Part shown: positions 15,455 to 24,182 of the stretch, piece by piece
Layout of the letters: each line of letters begins with the position of its first letter
How positions within the stretch are numbered: position 1 is the stretch's first letter
DNA from: Alcanivorax sp.
GTDB taxonomy: Bacteria > Pseudomonadota > Gammaproteobacteria > Pseudomonadales > Alcanivoracaceae
Assembly (NCBI GenBank): GCA_022449455.1
Contig: JAKUPL010000027.1
Location: forward strand, 1-56,873
Length of the DNA stretch: 56,873 nucleotides
Direction: 5' to 3'
Position numbers and translations under genes: made by a program
Notes under the pieces: generated by a model
Databases searched by the model: none
Told to the model about the DNA's origin: nothing
Seen by the model: only the letters and a program-made list of their open reading frames with translations

Positions 15455-16974
15455 GGCGTGGAGGTGGACTTGGCGGTGGCGGGTTGCCTCGCTGTCTCCC
15501 AGTGGTACTTGCCGGCGTCCACCTGGCGGGTCTTGAGCCAGTAGCGCCAGGTGGAGTACGGCCAGATCGCCACGTTCTTGCCGTCCGCTTGCTGGTACCA
15601 GCTGCTGCAGCCGCCCTGCTGCCAGACGGTGCCGGCCACGTCGCGCTGCAGCTTCTCGTTGAACACGTCCATCTCCGAACGCTTCACGTCCAGGCAGTCC
15701 ATGCCACGGGCGTCCACCTGCTGGATGGCATCAACGATGTAGCGGGCCTGACACTCGATCATGAAGACGATGGAGTTGTGCCCCAGGCCGGTGTTCGGAC
15801 CGACCATCTGGAACAGGTTCGGGTAGCCGGCCACGGTGACGCCCAGGTAAGCCTCGGAGGCGTCCTTCCAATCCTCCTGGAGGGTGCGGCCGCCGCGCCC
15901 GACGATGGGGAAGCCCTGCATGTAGATGCGCGGATCGACCACGAAGCCGGTGCCCAGCACCAGGCAGTCCATGTCCCGCTCGCGGCCGTCGCTGAACACG
16001 ATGCTGTGCTCGCGCACTTCCTTCACCCCTTCGGTGACCAGTTCCACGTTGTCGCGGTTGAAGGTGGGGTAGTAGCGGTTGGAAATCATGATGCGCTTGC
16101 AGCCCAGGGTGTAGCTGGGGGTGAGCCGGCGGGCGGTGTCCTTGTCCTTGACCTGGAAGCGGATGAATTGCTTGACCGCCTTCTCCAGCAGCGAGGCCAG
16201 GCGCGGGTGGAAGATCGGCAGCACCCGGGACTCGTTGCTCCAGTAGAGCCGCGCCCGGTGCAGCTTGCGCAGCGCCGGAAAACGGCGGAACAGGGTCTTG
16301 CTGAGCGCGCTGTAACGGCGCTCGTCGCGGGGAATGATCCAGCCCGGGGTGCGCTGCACCACGGTAAGCCGCTCCACCTCCGGGGCGATTTGCGGCACGT
16401 ACTGAATGGCGCTGGCGCCGGTGCCCACGGACACCACCTTCTTGCCGGTCAGGTCGTAGTCGTGGTCCCACTGGGAGGAGTGGAACACCTTGCCCTGGAA
16501 CCGCTCCAGGCCCGGGAATTTCGGAATCTGGGGCACGTGCAGCGGGCCGCTGGCCAGCACCCAGTGCTGGCACTCCACCTGGTCGCCGTCGTCCAGGTCC
16601 AGGGTCCAGCGAGCGCGAGCCTCGTCAAAGCGGGCGCCGGTGACCCGGGCGTGGAAGCGGGTGCGGGCGTGGATATCGTGCTTGCGGGCGGTGGCCAGGA
16701 TGTACTCCTGGATCTCCCGCCAGCCGCTGTAGCGGGCGGACCAGTCCGGGTTGCCCTCGAAGGAAAAGGAATACATGTGCGACTGCACGTCGCAGGCGCA
16801 GCCCGGGTAGGTGTTTTCCCGCCAGGTGCCGCCCAGTTCGCCGGCCTTCTCCAGCACCACGAAGTCCTCGATGCCGGCCTCGCGCAGCTTGATGGCCATG
16901 CACAGGCCGCCGAAACCGCCGCCGACGATGGCGATCTTCACGGCCCGGCTCCGCGGGTTCACTCGACTGTTCAT
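15451..16974 (-). CDS. Flavin-containing Baeyer-Villiger-type monooxygenase
   Basis: 507 residues. An N-terminal FAD Rossmann motif (IAIVGGGFGGLCMAIKL), the LGGTWRENTYPGCACD block, the Baeyer-Villiger fingerprint FQGKVFHSSQWDHD, a second NADPH-type Rossmann motif (VSVGTGASAIQYVPQIA), and GPNTGLGHNSIVFMIE. It would insert oxygen next to a ketone or hydroxylate a related substrate using NADPH and FAD. Similar enzymes in hydrocarbon-degrading bacteria act on cyclic or long-chain ketones; the substrate here cannot be read from sequence. A GGGAG ribosome-binding site precedes the ATG. It is divergent from an AraC regulator 107 nt away, its likely activator. The stop codon is inside a REP-like repeat. 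Confidence 0.88.
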   Translation of the reverse strand: MNSRVNPRSRAVKIAIVGGGFGGLCMAIKLREAGIEDFVVLEKAGELGGTWRENTYPGCACDVQSHMYSFSFEGNPDWSARYSGWREIQEYILATARKHDIHARTRFHARVTGARFDEARARWTLDLDDGDQVECQHWVLASGPLHVPQIPKFPGLERFQGKVFHSSQWDHDYDLTGKKVVSVGTGASAIQYVPQIAPEVERLTVVQRTPGWIIPRDERRYSALSKTLFRRFPALRKLHRARLYWSNESRVLPIFHPRLASLLEKAVKQFIRFQVKDKDTARRLTPSYTLGCKRIMISNRYYPTFNRDNVELVTEGVKEVREHSIVFSDGRERDMDCLVLGTGFVVDPRIYMQGFPIVGRGGRTLQEDWKDASEAYLGVTVAGYPNLFQMVGPNTGLGHNSIVFMIECQARYIVDAIQQVDARGMDCLDVKRSEMDVFNEKLQRDVAGTVWQQGGCSSWYQQADGKNVAIWPYSTWRYWLKTRQVDAGKYHWETARQPATAKSTSTP

Positions 16975-17081
16975 ATTGTTCTCCCTTTGGCGACGCCTTT
17001 TCGATGGGCCTACCCTAACCGGGTCGGGGCGGGAAGAAAGCTGCTAAGCTGACCCGAAAATTGATCTTTCCGGCCAAAGCC

Positions 17082-18098
17082 ATGTCGCAACGCTCGATCC
17101 TCGCCCTGATGTACACCGTGGACCTGCTCCGCCAGCGCGGGGTGGATTGCGATGCGGTGCTGGCCCGCCACGGCCTGGACCCGGCGCGGCTGGACCCCAA
17201 CGGCGAGATCGAGCGCGACCGGGAGCTGGCGGTGCTGACCGCCCTGCTGCCCCTGGCCGGGGACCCGGCGTTCGGCTTCGAGATGGGCCAGCGCTTCGGA
17301 CTGGCCGGCTACGGCCCGCTGACCATGCTGCTGATGACCAGCCGCTCCGCCTTCGAGGGGTTTCAGTTGGGCGTGCGCTACCAGGCGCTGACCTATCTGT
17401 ACGGCGAATTGTCGCTGGTGCCCGGCGAGCAGGACACGGCGCTGATTCTCATGCCCATCGCCCTGCCGCCGGCGGTGCGGCGCATTCTGATCGACCGGGA
17501 CATGACCGGCACCTTCCGGCTGGTCAACGACCTGCAGACCCAGCTGGGGCTGGACCTGGCGCCCCGGGAGGTGTGGCTGCCCTATCCGCGCCCCCGGGAA
17601 ACCGGCTTTTACGAGGCGTACTTTCGCTGTCCGGTGAAGTTCGACCGGCCCTGGGCCCAGGCCAGCATCCGCAACCGTGATCTGGCCACGCCGCTGCCGT
17701 TCCATAACCAGGCGGCCCAGGACCTGTACCGCTCCCAGTGCGACGCCCTGCTGGCCCGCCGAACCGGCGCGGCGGAGGGCCTGGCGGAGCGGGTGGCCGC
17801 CTATCTGGATCTGTTTCTGGGGGATTTCCCGGACGCCGCCCGCGCCGCCGCCACCTTCGACCTGCCGGAGCGCAGCTTCCGCCGCCGTCTCGGCGCGGAA
17901 GGCCGCAGCTACCAGAGCCTTCTCGATCAGGTGCGCCTGCGCAAGGCCCGCGCTCTGCTGGCGGATTCGTCGTTGAGCATGGAGCGGATCGCCGACCGGC
18001 TCGGCTACAGCGAGCCGGCGGCCTTTATCCGCGCGTTCCGGCGCTGGACCGGGCTGACCCCGGCGAAGTACAAGAAGACGATTCAGGATACAGGATGA
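17082..18098 (+). CDS. AraC-family transcriptional regulator (OruR/ArgR-like N-terminal domain)
   Basis: 338 residues. The N-terminal 200 residues (LRQRGVDCDAVLARHGLD, FGLAGYGPLTMLLMTS, FRLVNDLQTQLGLDL) resemble the ligand-binding half of AraC regulators of the OruR type. The C-terminal DNA-binding domain has two helix-turn-helix units, SMERIADRLGYSEPAAFIRAF and GLTPAKYKKT. The ATG at 17082 is preferred over an upstream TTG at 17061. The final residues IQDTG and the stop codon are encoded by the first units of a heptamer repeat element, so the element has replaced the native end. It probably regulates the divergent monooxygenase. Confidence 0.85.
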   Translation: MSQRSILALMYTVDLLRQRGVDCDAVLARHGLDPARLDPNGEIERDRELAVLTALLPLAGDPAFGFEMGQRFGLAGYGPLTMLLMTSRSAFEGFQLGVRYQALTYLYGELSLVPGEQDTALILMPIALPPAVRRILIDRDMTGTFRLVNDLQTQLGLDLAPREVWLPYPRPRETGFYEAYFRCPVKFDRPWAQASIRNRDLATPLPFHNQAAQDLYRSQCDALLARRTGAAEGLAERVAAYLDLFLGDFPDAARAAATFDLPERSFRRRLGAEGRSYQSLLDQVRLRKARALLADSSLSMERIADRLGYSEPAAFIRAFRRWTGLTPAKYKKTIQDTG

Positions 18099-18149
18099 AG
18101 GATACAGGAGCGGGCATCCCTGTATCCTTCATCCTGTATCCTGCATCGG
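18079..18149. repeat. Heptamer-armed hairpin element, ATNCAGG family (element B1)
   Basis: The left arm at 18081-18108 is four 7-nt units (ATTCAGG, ATACAGG, ATGAAGG, ATACAGG). The right arm at 18119-18146 is their reverse complement with one mismatch in 28. The loop is only 10 nt and begins A-GCGGG. The outer ends read CGAT and ATCGG. Even the odd unit ATGAAGG is mirrored in the right arm. It lies between the convergent araC-type gene and hldE and encodes the end of the former. Confidence 0.85.
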
Positions 18150-18169
18150 CCGCGCAGCGGCCTTTTATT
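18148..18169 (+). terminator. Rho-independent terminator after the AraC-family gene
   Basis: GGCCGC (18148-18153), loop GCA, GCGGCC (18157-18162), then TTTTATT. It directly abuts the heptamer hairpin, and the T tract overlaps the stop codon of hldE on the other strand. Confidence 0.75.
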
Positions 18170-19595
18170 CTTCCCCGCGAATGCGCTGCACGATGTGGGT
18201 GGTGGAAATGTTCTCGGCGAAGTCGAGCACTTCCACCCGGCCACCATAGGCCTGCACGATGGGCGCGCCCACCACCTGGTCCACGGTGTAGTCGCCGCCT
18301 TTCACCAGCACGTCCGGCTTGATCTTCTCCAGCAGCGGCTCCGGCGTGTCGGTATCGAACGCCACCACGTAGTCCACCGCCTCCAGGGCCGCCAGCACCG
18401 CCATGCGCCGCTCCAGCGGGTTGATCGGCCGGCCCGGCCCTTTCAGCCGCTTCACCGATTCGTCGCTGTTGACCGCCAGCACCAGCCGGTCGCCCAGGCG
18501 GCGGGCGGAATCCAGGTAGCCCACGTGGCCGGCGTGGATGATGTCGAAGCAGCCGTTGGTGAACACGATGGTCTCGCCCTGGGCGCGGGCGTCCTCGATG
18601 GCCAGCAGCAGCTGTTCCTCGGTCATCGCGCCGCGACCCGGGCCGCCGGTCTGGTGCACCGCCCGGCGCAGTTCCGGGGCGCTGACCACGGCGGTGCCCA
18701 GCTTGCCGACCACGATGCCGGCGGCGATGTTGGCCAGCGCCACGGCGTCCTCCAGGGACGCGCCGGCGGCCAGCGCCACCGCCAGGGTGGAAATCACCGT
18801 GTCGCCGGCGCCGGTGACGTCGAACACCTCACGGGCATGGGTGGGCAGGTGGCGTTCCGGCTGGCCAGCGCGCAGCAGGGTCATGCCGCGCTCGCTGCGG
18901 GTCACCAGCAACGCCTCCAGGTCCAGCTCCGCCATCAGCGTCTGGCCTTTCTCCGCCAGGGTCTTCTCATCGGGCACCGGGCCCACCACCGCCTCGAACT
19001 CGGACAGATTGGGGGTCAGCAGGGTGGCGCCCCGGTAGCGCTCGAAGTCGCTGCCCTTGGGGTCCACCAGCACCGGCACGCCGGCCTCCCGGGCCAGCCG
19101 GATCAGCCCCGGGCAGTCACGCAAAGCACCCTTGGCGTAATCGGACAGCACCAGGGCGCCGCAGCCGCCCAGCCGGGCGCGTACCTTGTCGGCGAACGGC
19201 GCCGGGTCCTGGTCCTGGAACGACTCCTCGAAGTCCAGCCGCAGCAGCTGCTGCTGGCGGCTCACCACCCGCAGCTTGGTGATGGTGGGCAGGCCGGCCA
19301 CTTTCTGGAAATCGCAGGTCACGTCGGCGGCGCCCAGCCGCTCCTCGAGAATGCCCGCCGCCTCGTCCTCGCCGGTGACCCCCACCAGCTCGGCGCGGGC
19401 GCCCAGGGCGGCCATGTTCAGGGCCACGTTGGCGGCGCCGCCGGGGCGGTCCTCCAGATCGGTGACGCGCACCACCGGCACCGGCGCTTCCGGGGAAATG
19501 CGACCAGTGGGGCCGTGCCAGTAGCGGTCGAGCATGACGTCGCCCGCCACCAGCACCCGGGCCTGGCCGAACGGGGGAATCTCCAGGTTGGGCAT
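18165..19595 (-). CDS. hldE: Bifunctional heptose kinase/adenylyltransferase HldE (RfaE)
   Basis: 476 residues, the usual length. The N-terminal ribokinase-like half phosphorylates heptose-7-phosphate at C1 ([31 protein letters not shown], and [18 protein letters not shown] as the ATP/base motif). The C-terminal nucleotidyltransferase half (about 340 onward) has [19 protein letters not shown] and transfers AMP to make ADP-heptose for the LPS inner core. The frame is open 74 codons upstream, but the ATG at 19595 starts exactly at the family N-terminus and has GGAG before it. It faces the acyltransferase/ligase genes divergently and fits the LPS cluster. Confidence 0.95.
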   Translation of the reverse strand: MPNLEIPPFGQARVLVAGDVMLDRYWHGPTGRISPEAPVPVVRVTDLEDRPGGAANVALNMAALGARAELVGVTGEDEAAGILEERLGAADVTCDFQKVAGLPTITKLRVVSRQQQLLRLDFEESFQDQDPAPFADKVRARLGGCGALVLSDYAKGALRDCPGLIRLAREAGVPVLVDPKGSDFERYRGATLLTPNLSEFEAVVGPVPDEKTLAEKGQTLMAELDLEALLVTRSERGMTLLRAGQPERHLPTHAREVFDVTGAGDTVISTLAVALAAGASLEDAVALANIAAGIVVGKLGTAVVSAPELRRAVHQTGGPGRGAMTEEQLLLAIEDARAQGETIVFTNGCFDIIHAGHVGYLDSARRLGDRLVLAVNSDESVKRLKGPGRPINPLERRMAVLAALEAVDYVVAFDTDTPEPLLEKIKPDVLVKGGDYTVDQVVGAPIVQAYGGRVEVLDFAENISTTHIVQRIRGEE

Positions 19596-19737
19596 TGCCC
19601 TACTCCATCTAGTGTGCTGACAGCCGCGAAGTGTAGCATAGCGGTGGATGCCGGCAGCCGGGCTGAGTACACTTTGCCGCTCGCCGGGGCGGCCACGCCC
19701 GCCGGACTGGCACCCATAGGCAACGGGACGGAACTCT

Positions 19738-20907
19738 ATGACGGCATTGCGCCACAACGCGCAACAGGGCAGATGGTTGAGACTGTGGCTGACGGTCTCC
19801 TTCGCGGTGATGTTCACCGGCCCGTTCCTGTTTCATTCGCGGGTGGCGCTGCTGAACGTGGTGGACGTGCTGTTCTTCGTGCCCTCGCTGACCCTGCTGA
19901 CCCGCGCCCTGGTGAGCGGCGACCGCCAGTTGCTGCTGGATATCTGGCTGGTACCGCTGTACGCCTTCCTGGGCTGGACCCTGCTGACCATGGGCTGGGC
20001 CGAGGACGTGAACAGCTCGCGCACGGTGCGCGCGGTGGTGCAGATCGTGATTCTGGTGGGCATGCTGCGCTGGCTGCATCTTTATTACCGCCACACCCTG
20101 AAGCTGGCGCTGGCCAACGGCGCCATGACCGCCATGGTGGTGCTGGCGGTGATCATGGTCAGCTATTACACCATCCAGCCCCTGGACAGCCCCCTGTTCA
20201 GCCAGCCCGCCAGCCTGATCTTCAACCTGCCCCAACCGGGCCCGCTGATCGGCACCATGGCCCTGGTGGCGCCCACCTTCATTCTCTTGGCCCAGGCCCT
20301 GGAAGAAGGCTTCACGCCCAAGGGTGCCCGTCGTGGCGCCGGCGCCCTGGTGGGCTTCACCTTTCTGGTGGCGGTGCAGTTGCACACCGGCCTGATGCTG
20401 CTGGTGATGGCGCTGGCCTGGGTGCTGCTGCGCCATGGACAACGGCTGCTGGCCGCCCTGGCCGGGGCGGTGGCCCTGTACATGGCGCTGGACTTCGAGG
20501 TACTGCGTCAGGCCCAGCTGTATTTCAGCCACCCGCTGTTCGGCAACGGCTTCAGCCAGGAGAGCGGCGATTCCCTGCTGGAGGGCATCCCCGACGGCCT
20601 GCGGGTGCTGCCGCACCCCAATAACGTGCTGCTGGCGGTGGTGCACAGCACCGGCCTGATCGGCCTGCTGCTGTTTCTGGCCGCCTGGGCGGTGCCCGCC
20701 TGGAACCTGCCGGACAACGACCAGAAGCACCGCGAAGGCGCGGTGTTCCTGGTCAGCGTGCTGCCCGGCCTGCTCACCATGCTCAGCGCCGGTGCCTACA
20801 CGCTGGTGCCCTTCCACCCCAGCTGGATGTGTCTGTGGCTGCCGCTGGCCCTGATGCTGGCCAGCCTGAGCACCCGCGAAAGCCGGCCCGCGCTCAAGCA
20901 GGGCTAG
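19738..20907 (+). CDS. WaaL/Wzy_C-like membrane protein lacking ligase motifs (paralog 1)
   Basis: 389 residues with about ten hydrophobic segments. It is clearly related to the protein at 21853-23088: both have S-x-A-x-MF-x-G, then F-x-SR, L-x-N-x-x-D and FF-x-P near the N-terminus. In the second, the O-antigen-ligase signatures are NQRRST and HDHPHN. At the aligned places this protein has QLHTGL and LPHPNN (292-296), so the usual arginine and the histidine before the asparagine are missing. It may be a non-catalytic partner or a transferase with different chemistry. It starts 142 nt from the divergent hldE and is 7 nt from the acyltransferase gene. Confidence 0.7.
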   Translation: MTALRHNAQQGRWLRLWLTVSFAVMFTGPFLFHSRVALLNVVDVLFFVPSLTLLTRALVSGDRQLLLDIWLVPLYAFLGWTLLTMGWAEDVNSSRTVRAVVQIVILVGMLRWLHLYYRHTLKLALANGAMTAMVVLAVIMVSYYTIQPLDSPLFSQPASLIFNLPQPGPLIGTMALVAPTFILLAQALEEGFTPKGARRGAGALVGFTFLVAVQLHTGLMLLVMALAWVLLRHGQRLLAALAGAVALYMALDFEVLRQAQLYFSHPLFGNGFSQESGDSLLEGIPDGLRVLPHPNNVLLAVVHSTGLIGLLLFLAAWAVPAWNLPDNDQKHREGAVFLVSVLPGLLTMLSAGAYTLVPFHPSWMCLWLPLALMLASLSTRESRPALKQG

Positions 20908-20914
20908 GAACAGC

Positions 20915-21832
20915 ATGGGTAAGCGCCGCAACCGCCCCACCGACCCCAGGGACCCGCGCCTGTGGCCCACCCGGCTCGGGCTGGCGCTGTTCTGGCTGAT
21001 CGGCCAGTTACCCTGGGATGGTCTGCTGGCCGCCGGGCGCGGCATCGGGCGGCTGGCCTGGTACCTGGCGCCGGGCCGGCGACGGGTCACCCTGATCAAT
21101 CTGAAACTGTGCTTCCCGGAGCTGTCCGAGGCCGAGCGGGAAACGCTGGCGCGGCGGGTGCTGATGAGCACCGGCGAGGCGATCCTGGAAATGGCCGGCG
21201 CCTTTCATAACCGCCGCATCGACCTGGGCCGGCGCCTGACCGTGTCCGGCCTGGAGCATCTGGAAGCGGCCCGCGAGCGCGGCCAGGGCGTGTTGCTGCT
21301 GGGCATGCATTTCAATTCCATCGACGTGGGCAGCCGCCTGCTGGGTAAATTCTTCCGCTTCAGCGTGGTCTACCGGCCCAACGACAATCCGCTGCTGGAC
21401 AAGCTGATCAGTGAAGGCCGGGGCACCTGGGTCAACCACTCCGTGGACCGCAACGACCTGCGCCAGACCGTGCGCCTGCTGCGCCGGGGCGAGGTGGTGT
21501 GGTACGCGCCGGACCAGGACTACGGCACCCGGCACGCGGTGTTCGTGCCCTTCTTCGGGGTGCCGGCGGCCACCATCACCGCCACCAGCCGGATCGCCAG
21601 GATGGGCAAGGCGGCGGTGATTCCCTGTGCCCACTACCGGCTGCCCGGCGGCCGCTATGAAATCGAATTCGGCGCGCCGCTGGAGGATTTCCCCGGCGAC
21701 GACGAGCAGGCGGACACCGCGCGCATCAACCGCACGGTGGAACACTATGTACGCAAGCACCCGGAGCAGTACCTGTGGGTGCACAAACGCTTCAAACACC
21801 AGCCCCCGGGCCAGCCCAACCCTTACCGCTAA
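20915..21832 (+). CDS. Lipid A late acyltransferase, LpxL/HtrB family
   Basis: 305 residues. An N-terminal hydrophobic anchor is followed by the HX4D catalytic motif (H132-FNSI-D137), then FSVVYRPNDNPLLDKLI, WYAPDQDYG, VFVPFFGVPAATIT and a closing PEQYLWVHKRFK. These are the conserved blocks of the enzymes that add the secondary acyl chain to Kdo-lipid A at the inner membrane. Which chain (LpxL or LpxM type) cannot be decided. It is tightly packed between the two WaaL-like genes, which suggests co-expression. Confidence 0.92.
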   Translation: MGKRRNRPTDPRDPRLWPTRLGLALFWLIGQLPWDGLLAAGRGIGRLAWYLAPGRRRVTLINLKLCFPELSEAERETLARRVLMSTGEAILEMAGAFHNRRIDLGRRLTVSGLEHLEAARERGQGVLLLGMHFNSIDVGSRLLGKFFRFSVVYRPNDNPLLDKLISEGRGTWVNHSVDRNDLRQTVRLLRRGEVVWYAPDQDYGTRHAVFVPFFGVPAATITATSRIARMGKAAVIPCAHYRLPGGRYEIEFGAPLEDFPGDDEQADTARINRTVEHYVRKHPEQYLWVHKRFKHQPPGQPNPYR

Positions 21833-21852
21833 GACCCTCTGGAGCCGCCAGG

Positions 21853-23088
21853 ATGCAAAGCCCCGCCACGCCCGCCGCCACGCCGCGCCGCGAACGCCTG
21901 CTCACCGCCTGGCTCGGCCTGTCCATGGCGCTGATGTTCTGCGGGCTGCTGGTGTTTCCCTCGCGCACCAGCCTGATGAATGCCCTGGACGCGGTGTTCT
22001 TCCTGCCGGCGCTGATCGTGGTGCTGGTGGCCGCCCGCCATCGACCGCTGGAACTGGTGACCCGCTGGCCGCTGCTGTGGATTTTTCTGCTGTACGCCAC
22101 CCTCTCCACCTACTATTCGCCCAGCCCCAATCCCAGCCGCTTCCTGCGCGCCATGATCGAGCTGTTCGTGCTGTTCAGCGCCTTCGAACTGTTCGTGCGG
22201 CGCTGGCCGGGGGCGTTCTGGCGGGCCGTGCTGATCGGCATCGCCGCCGCCGCGGTGGCCGCGGCGGTGGACTTCTACGCCTATTACTTCATCGTCGGGC
22301 GGCCCTTCGACAATCAGCTGTATGGCGTGTTCGAGCGCTTCGAGATCACCCCCTGGCTGGTGCTCGACACCAACCAGCTGTACGCCAGCATGTACTGCAT
22401 CACCCTTCCGTTCTTTGCCTTTTTCGCCTCCCGCCAGTTGCCGCCGGCTCGCTGGGTCAGGGTGCTGCCGTGGCTGACCACCCTTACCCTGCTGGTGTAC
22501 CTGGCGGCCAACCAGCGCCGCTCCACCCTGGTGGCGCTGGCGGTGGGCTGCCTGGCGCTGCCGGTACTGACCGGCACCCGACGGCTGCTGGTACCGCTGG
22601 CGGTGCTGGCGCTGGTGCTGGGGGCGATCGTCGCCGTGGACCCGGCCATCATCACCGAACGGGGCGCCAGCGAGCGGCCGGCACTGTGGTCGGCGAGCTG
22701 GGAACACATCAAGGAGGCGCCGGTGTTCGGCCACGGCATGGCCAACCGCAGCGTCGATCTGCACATCCTCAATGCCCAGGGCGAGCCGGTGGTGCACGAC
22801 CACCCGCACAACTATTACCTGTCGTTGTTGTATTTCATCGGCTTCGCCGGGCTGCTGCTGTGGACGCTGCTGTGGCTGCCGGAAGGGCTGCGAGCGCTGC
22901 GCTACCACCGCCGCCACACGGTATTGTTGCTGGCCGCCCTGGCCACCGGCTTTTCCGCGGTGCTGTTCGACGGCATTCACCCCTACACGCCGTTCATGTA
23001 CAACTGGCCCAGTGTGTGGATTCCCATGGCCCTGCTGGTGGCCGTGGTGCGTCAGTTGCCCGCCGACTCCGCCGGAGACCCGCGATGA
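21853..23088 (+). CDS. O-antigen ligase-like protein WaaL (paralog 2)
   Basis: 411 residues with many membrane helices and the Wzy_C/O-antigen-ligase signatures intact: NQRRSTLVAL around 220-229 (cytoplasmic-side arginine region) and VHDHPHNYYL in the large periplasmic loop (H315-N320). It would join polymer or outer sugars to the lipid A-core in the periplasm. The ATG at 21853 has GGAG upstream; the longer open frame from 21775 overlaps the acyltransferase. The stop overlaps the next gene as ATGA. Confidence 0.82.
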   Translation: MQSPATPAATPRRERLLTAWLGLSMALMFCGLLVFPSRTSLMNALDAVFFLPALIVVLVAARHRPLELVTRWPLLWIFLLYATLSTYYSPSPNPSRFLRAMIELFVLFSAFELFVRRWPGAFWRAVLIGIAAAAVAAAVDFYAYYFIVGRPFDNQLYGVFERFEITPWLVLDTNQLYASMYCITLPFFAFFASRQLPPARWVRVLPWLTTLTLLVYLAANQRRSTLVALAVGCLALPVLTGTRRLLVPLAVLALVLGAIVAVDPAIITERGASERPALWSASWEHIKEAPVFGHGMANRSVDLHILNAQGEPVVHDHPHNYYLSLLYFIGFAGLLLWTLLWLPEGLRALRYHRRHTVLLLAALATGFSAVLFDGIHPYTPFMYNWPSVWIPMALLVAVVRQLPADSAGDPR

Positions 23089-24182
23089 AAGTGGTTCAGA
23101 TCTGCAAGTACCGCAATACCAACGTGGAAGGGGTGGACCTGTTCGAGGAAGTATTGCGGGCGGCCGGGGATCATCAGCGCGGCTTCTATATTCTCAACGG
23201 CGACGACGGCGACCTGCGCGAACGGCTGGGCTGCGAGACCCGCACCTTCCATCTGAGCAAGTCGGACATCAAACGCATCCGCCCGTCGGCGGTGTTGAAG
23301 GTGCTGCGCGCGCTGCGCGCCGACCGCCCGGACGTGATCGTTACCCACCGCATCAAGCCCGCCGTGTTCGCCGCCTGGGCGGCACTGTTTCTGCCCGGCA
23401 TCCGCAAGATCGCGGTGATTCACAACATGTCCGAGTTCAAGAAGCCGCGCCGGCTGTGGTTCGCCCGCTGGCTGATGCGCGACTGGATCTTCGTGGGTTG
23501 TTCCGAGGCGGTACGCGACGACATGCTGGCGCGGGGCTTCCCCGCGGACCGCACCGTGGCCATTCCCAACTCGGTGGACCAACGCATCGTGCGCGACCAT
23601 CTGATGCCCCGCCAGGCGGCGCGGGAGGATCTGGGCGTGCCGGTGGACGCCCGCCGGGTGATCGGCACGGTGGGGCGCGCGCGGCCGGTGAAAGGCCACC
23701 ACTTCTTCATCGACGCGATGAAGGAAATGACCGACCCGCCCTACGTGGTGGTGATCGGCGACGGCGAGACCCTGGAGCCGCTGCGCCAGGCCGCCGCCGA
23801 GGCGGGGCTGTCGGACCGGCTGATTTTCGCCGGCGGCCGCCGCAACGCCTACCGCTATCTGTCGGCCTTCGACGCCCTGATCATGCCGTCCCTGCGCGAG
23901 GGACTGCCGATCGCCATGCTGGAAGCCATCGCCGCCGGCGTGCCGGTGTTCGGCACGCCGGTGGGCGGCGTGCCCGAGATTCTGAGGGACCCGGCCTGGC
24001 TGTTTCCCAAGGAGGATGTGCCGGCCCTGCGCGACAAACTGGCCTGGCTCGGTGACGCCGATCAGAGCGAACTGGACGCGGTGCGCGATGCCCAGTACCG
24101 GGTGTTCGAGCAGGACTTCAGCATCGCACGCTACCACGCCCGCTTCCTGGCACTGATGGAAGGCCGATCGCTGCCGGCCTGA
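23085..24182 (+). CDS. Family 4 glycosyltransferase (LPS core)
   Basis: 365 residues, GT-B fold. The N-terminal acceptor half has VTHRIKPAVFAAW and VIHNMSEFKKPRR. The donor half has GTVGRARPVKGHHFFIDA, VVIGDGETLEPLR, LSAFDALIMPSLREGLPIAM and GVPVFGTPVGGVPE, the E-x7-E region typical of GT4. It probably adds a core sugar; donor and acceptor are unknown. It overlaps the ligase gene by 4 nt, and its TGA abuts the TCA (reverse stop) of the convergent kinase gene with no spacer. Confidence 0.85.
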   Translation: MKVVQICKYRNTNVEGVDLFEEVLRAAGDHQRGFYILNGDDGDLRERLGCETRTFHLSKSDIKRIRPSAVLKVLRALRADRPDVIVTHRIKPAVFAAWAALFLPGIRKIAVIHNMSEFKKPRRLWFARWLMRDWIFVGCSEAVRDDMLARGFPADRTVAIPNSVDQRIVRDHLMPRQAAREDLGVPVDARRVIGTVGRARPVKGHHFFIDAMKEMTDPPYVVVIGDGETLEPLRQAAAEAGLSDRLIFAGGRRNAYRYLSAFDALIMPSLREGLPIAMLEAIAAGVPVFGTPVGGVPEILRDPAWLFPKEDVPALRDKLAWLGDADQSELDAVRDAQYRVFEQDFSIARYHARFLALMEGRSLPA

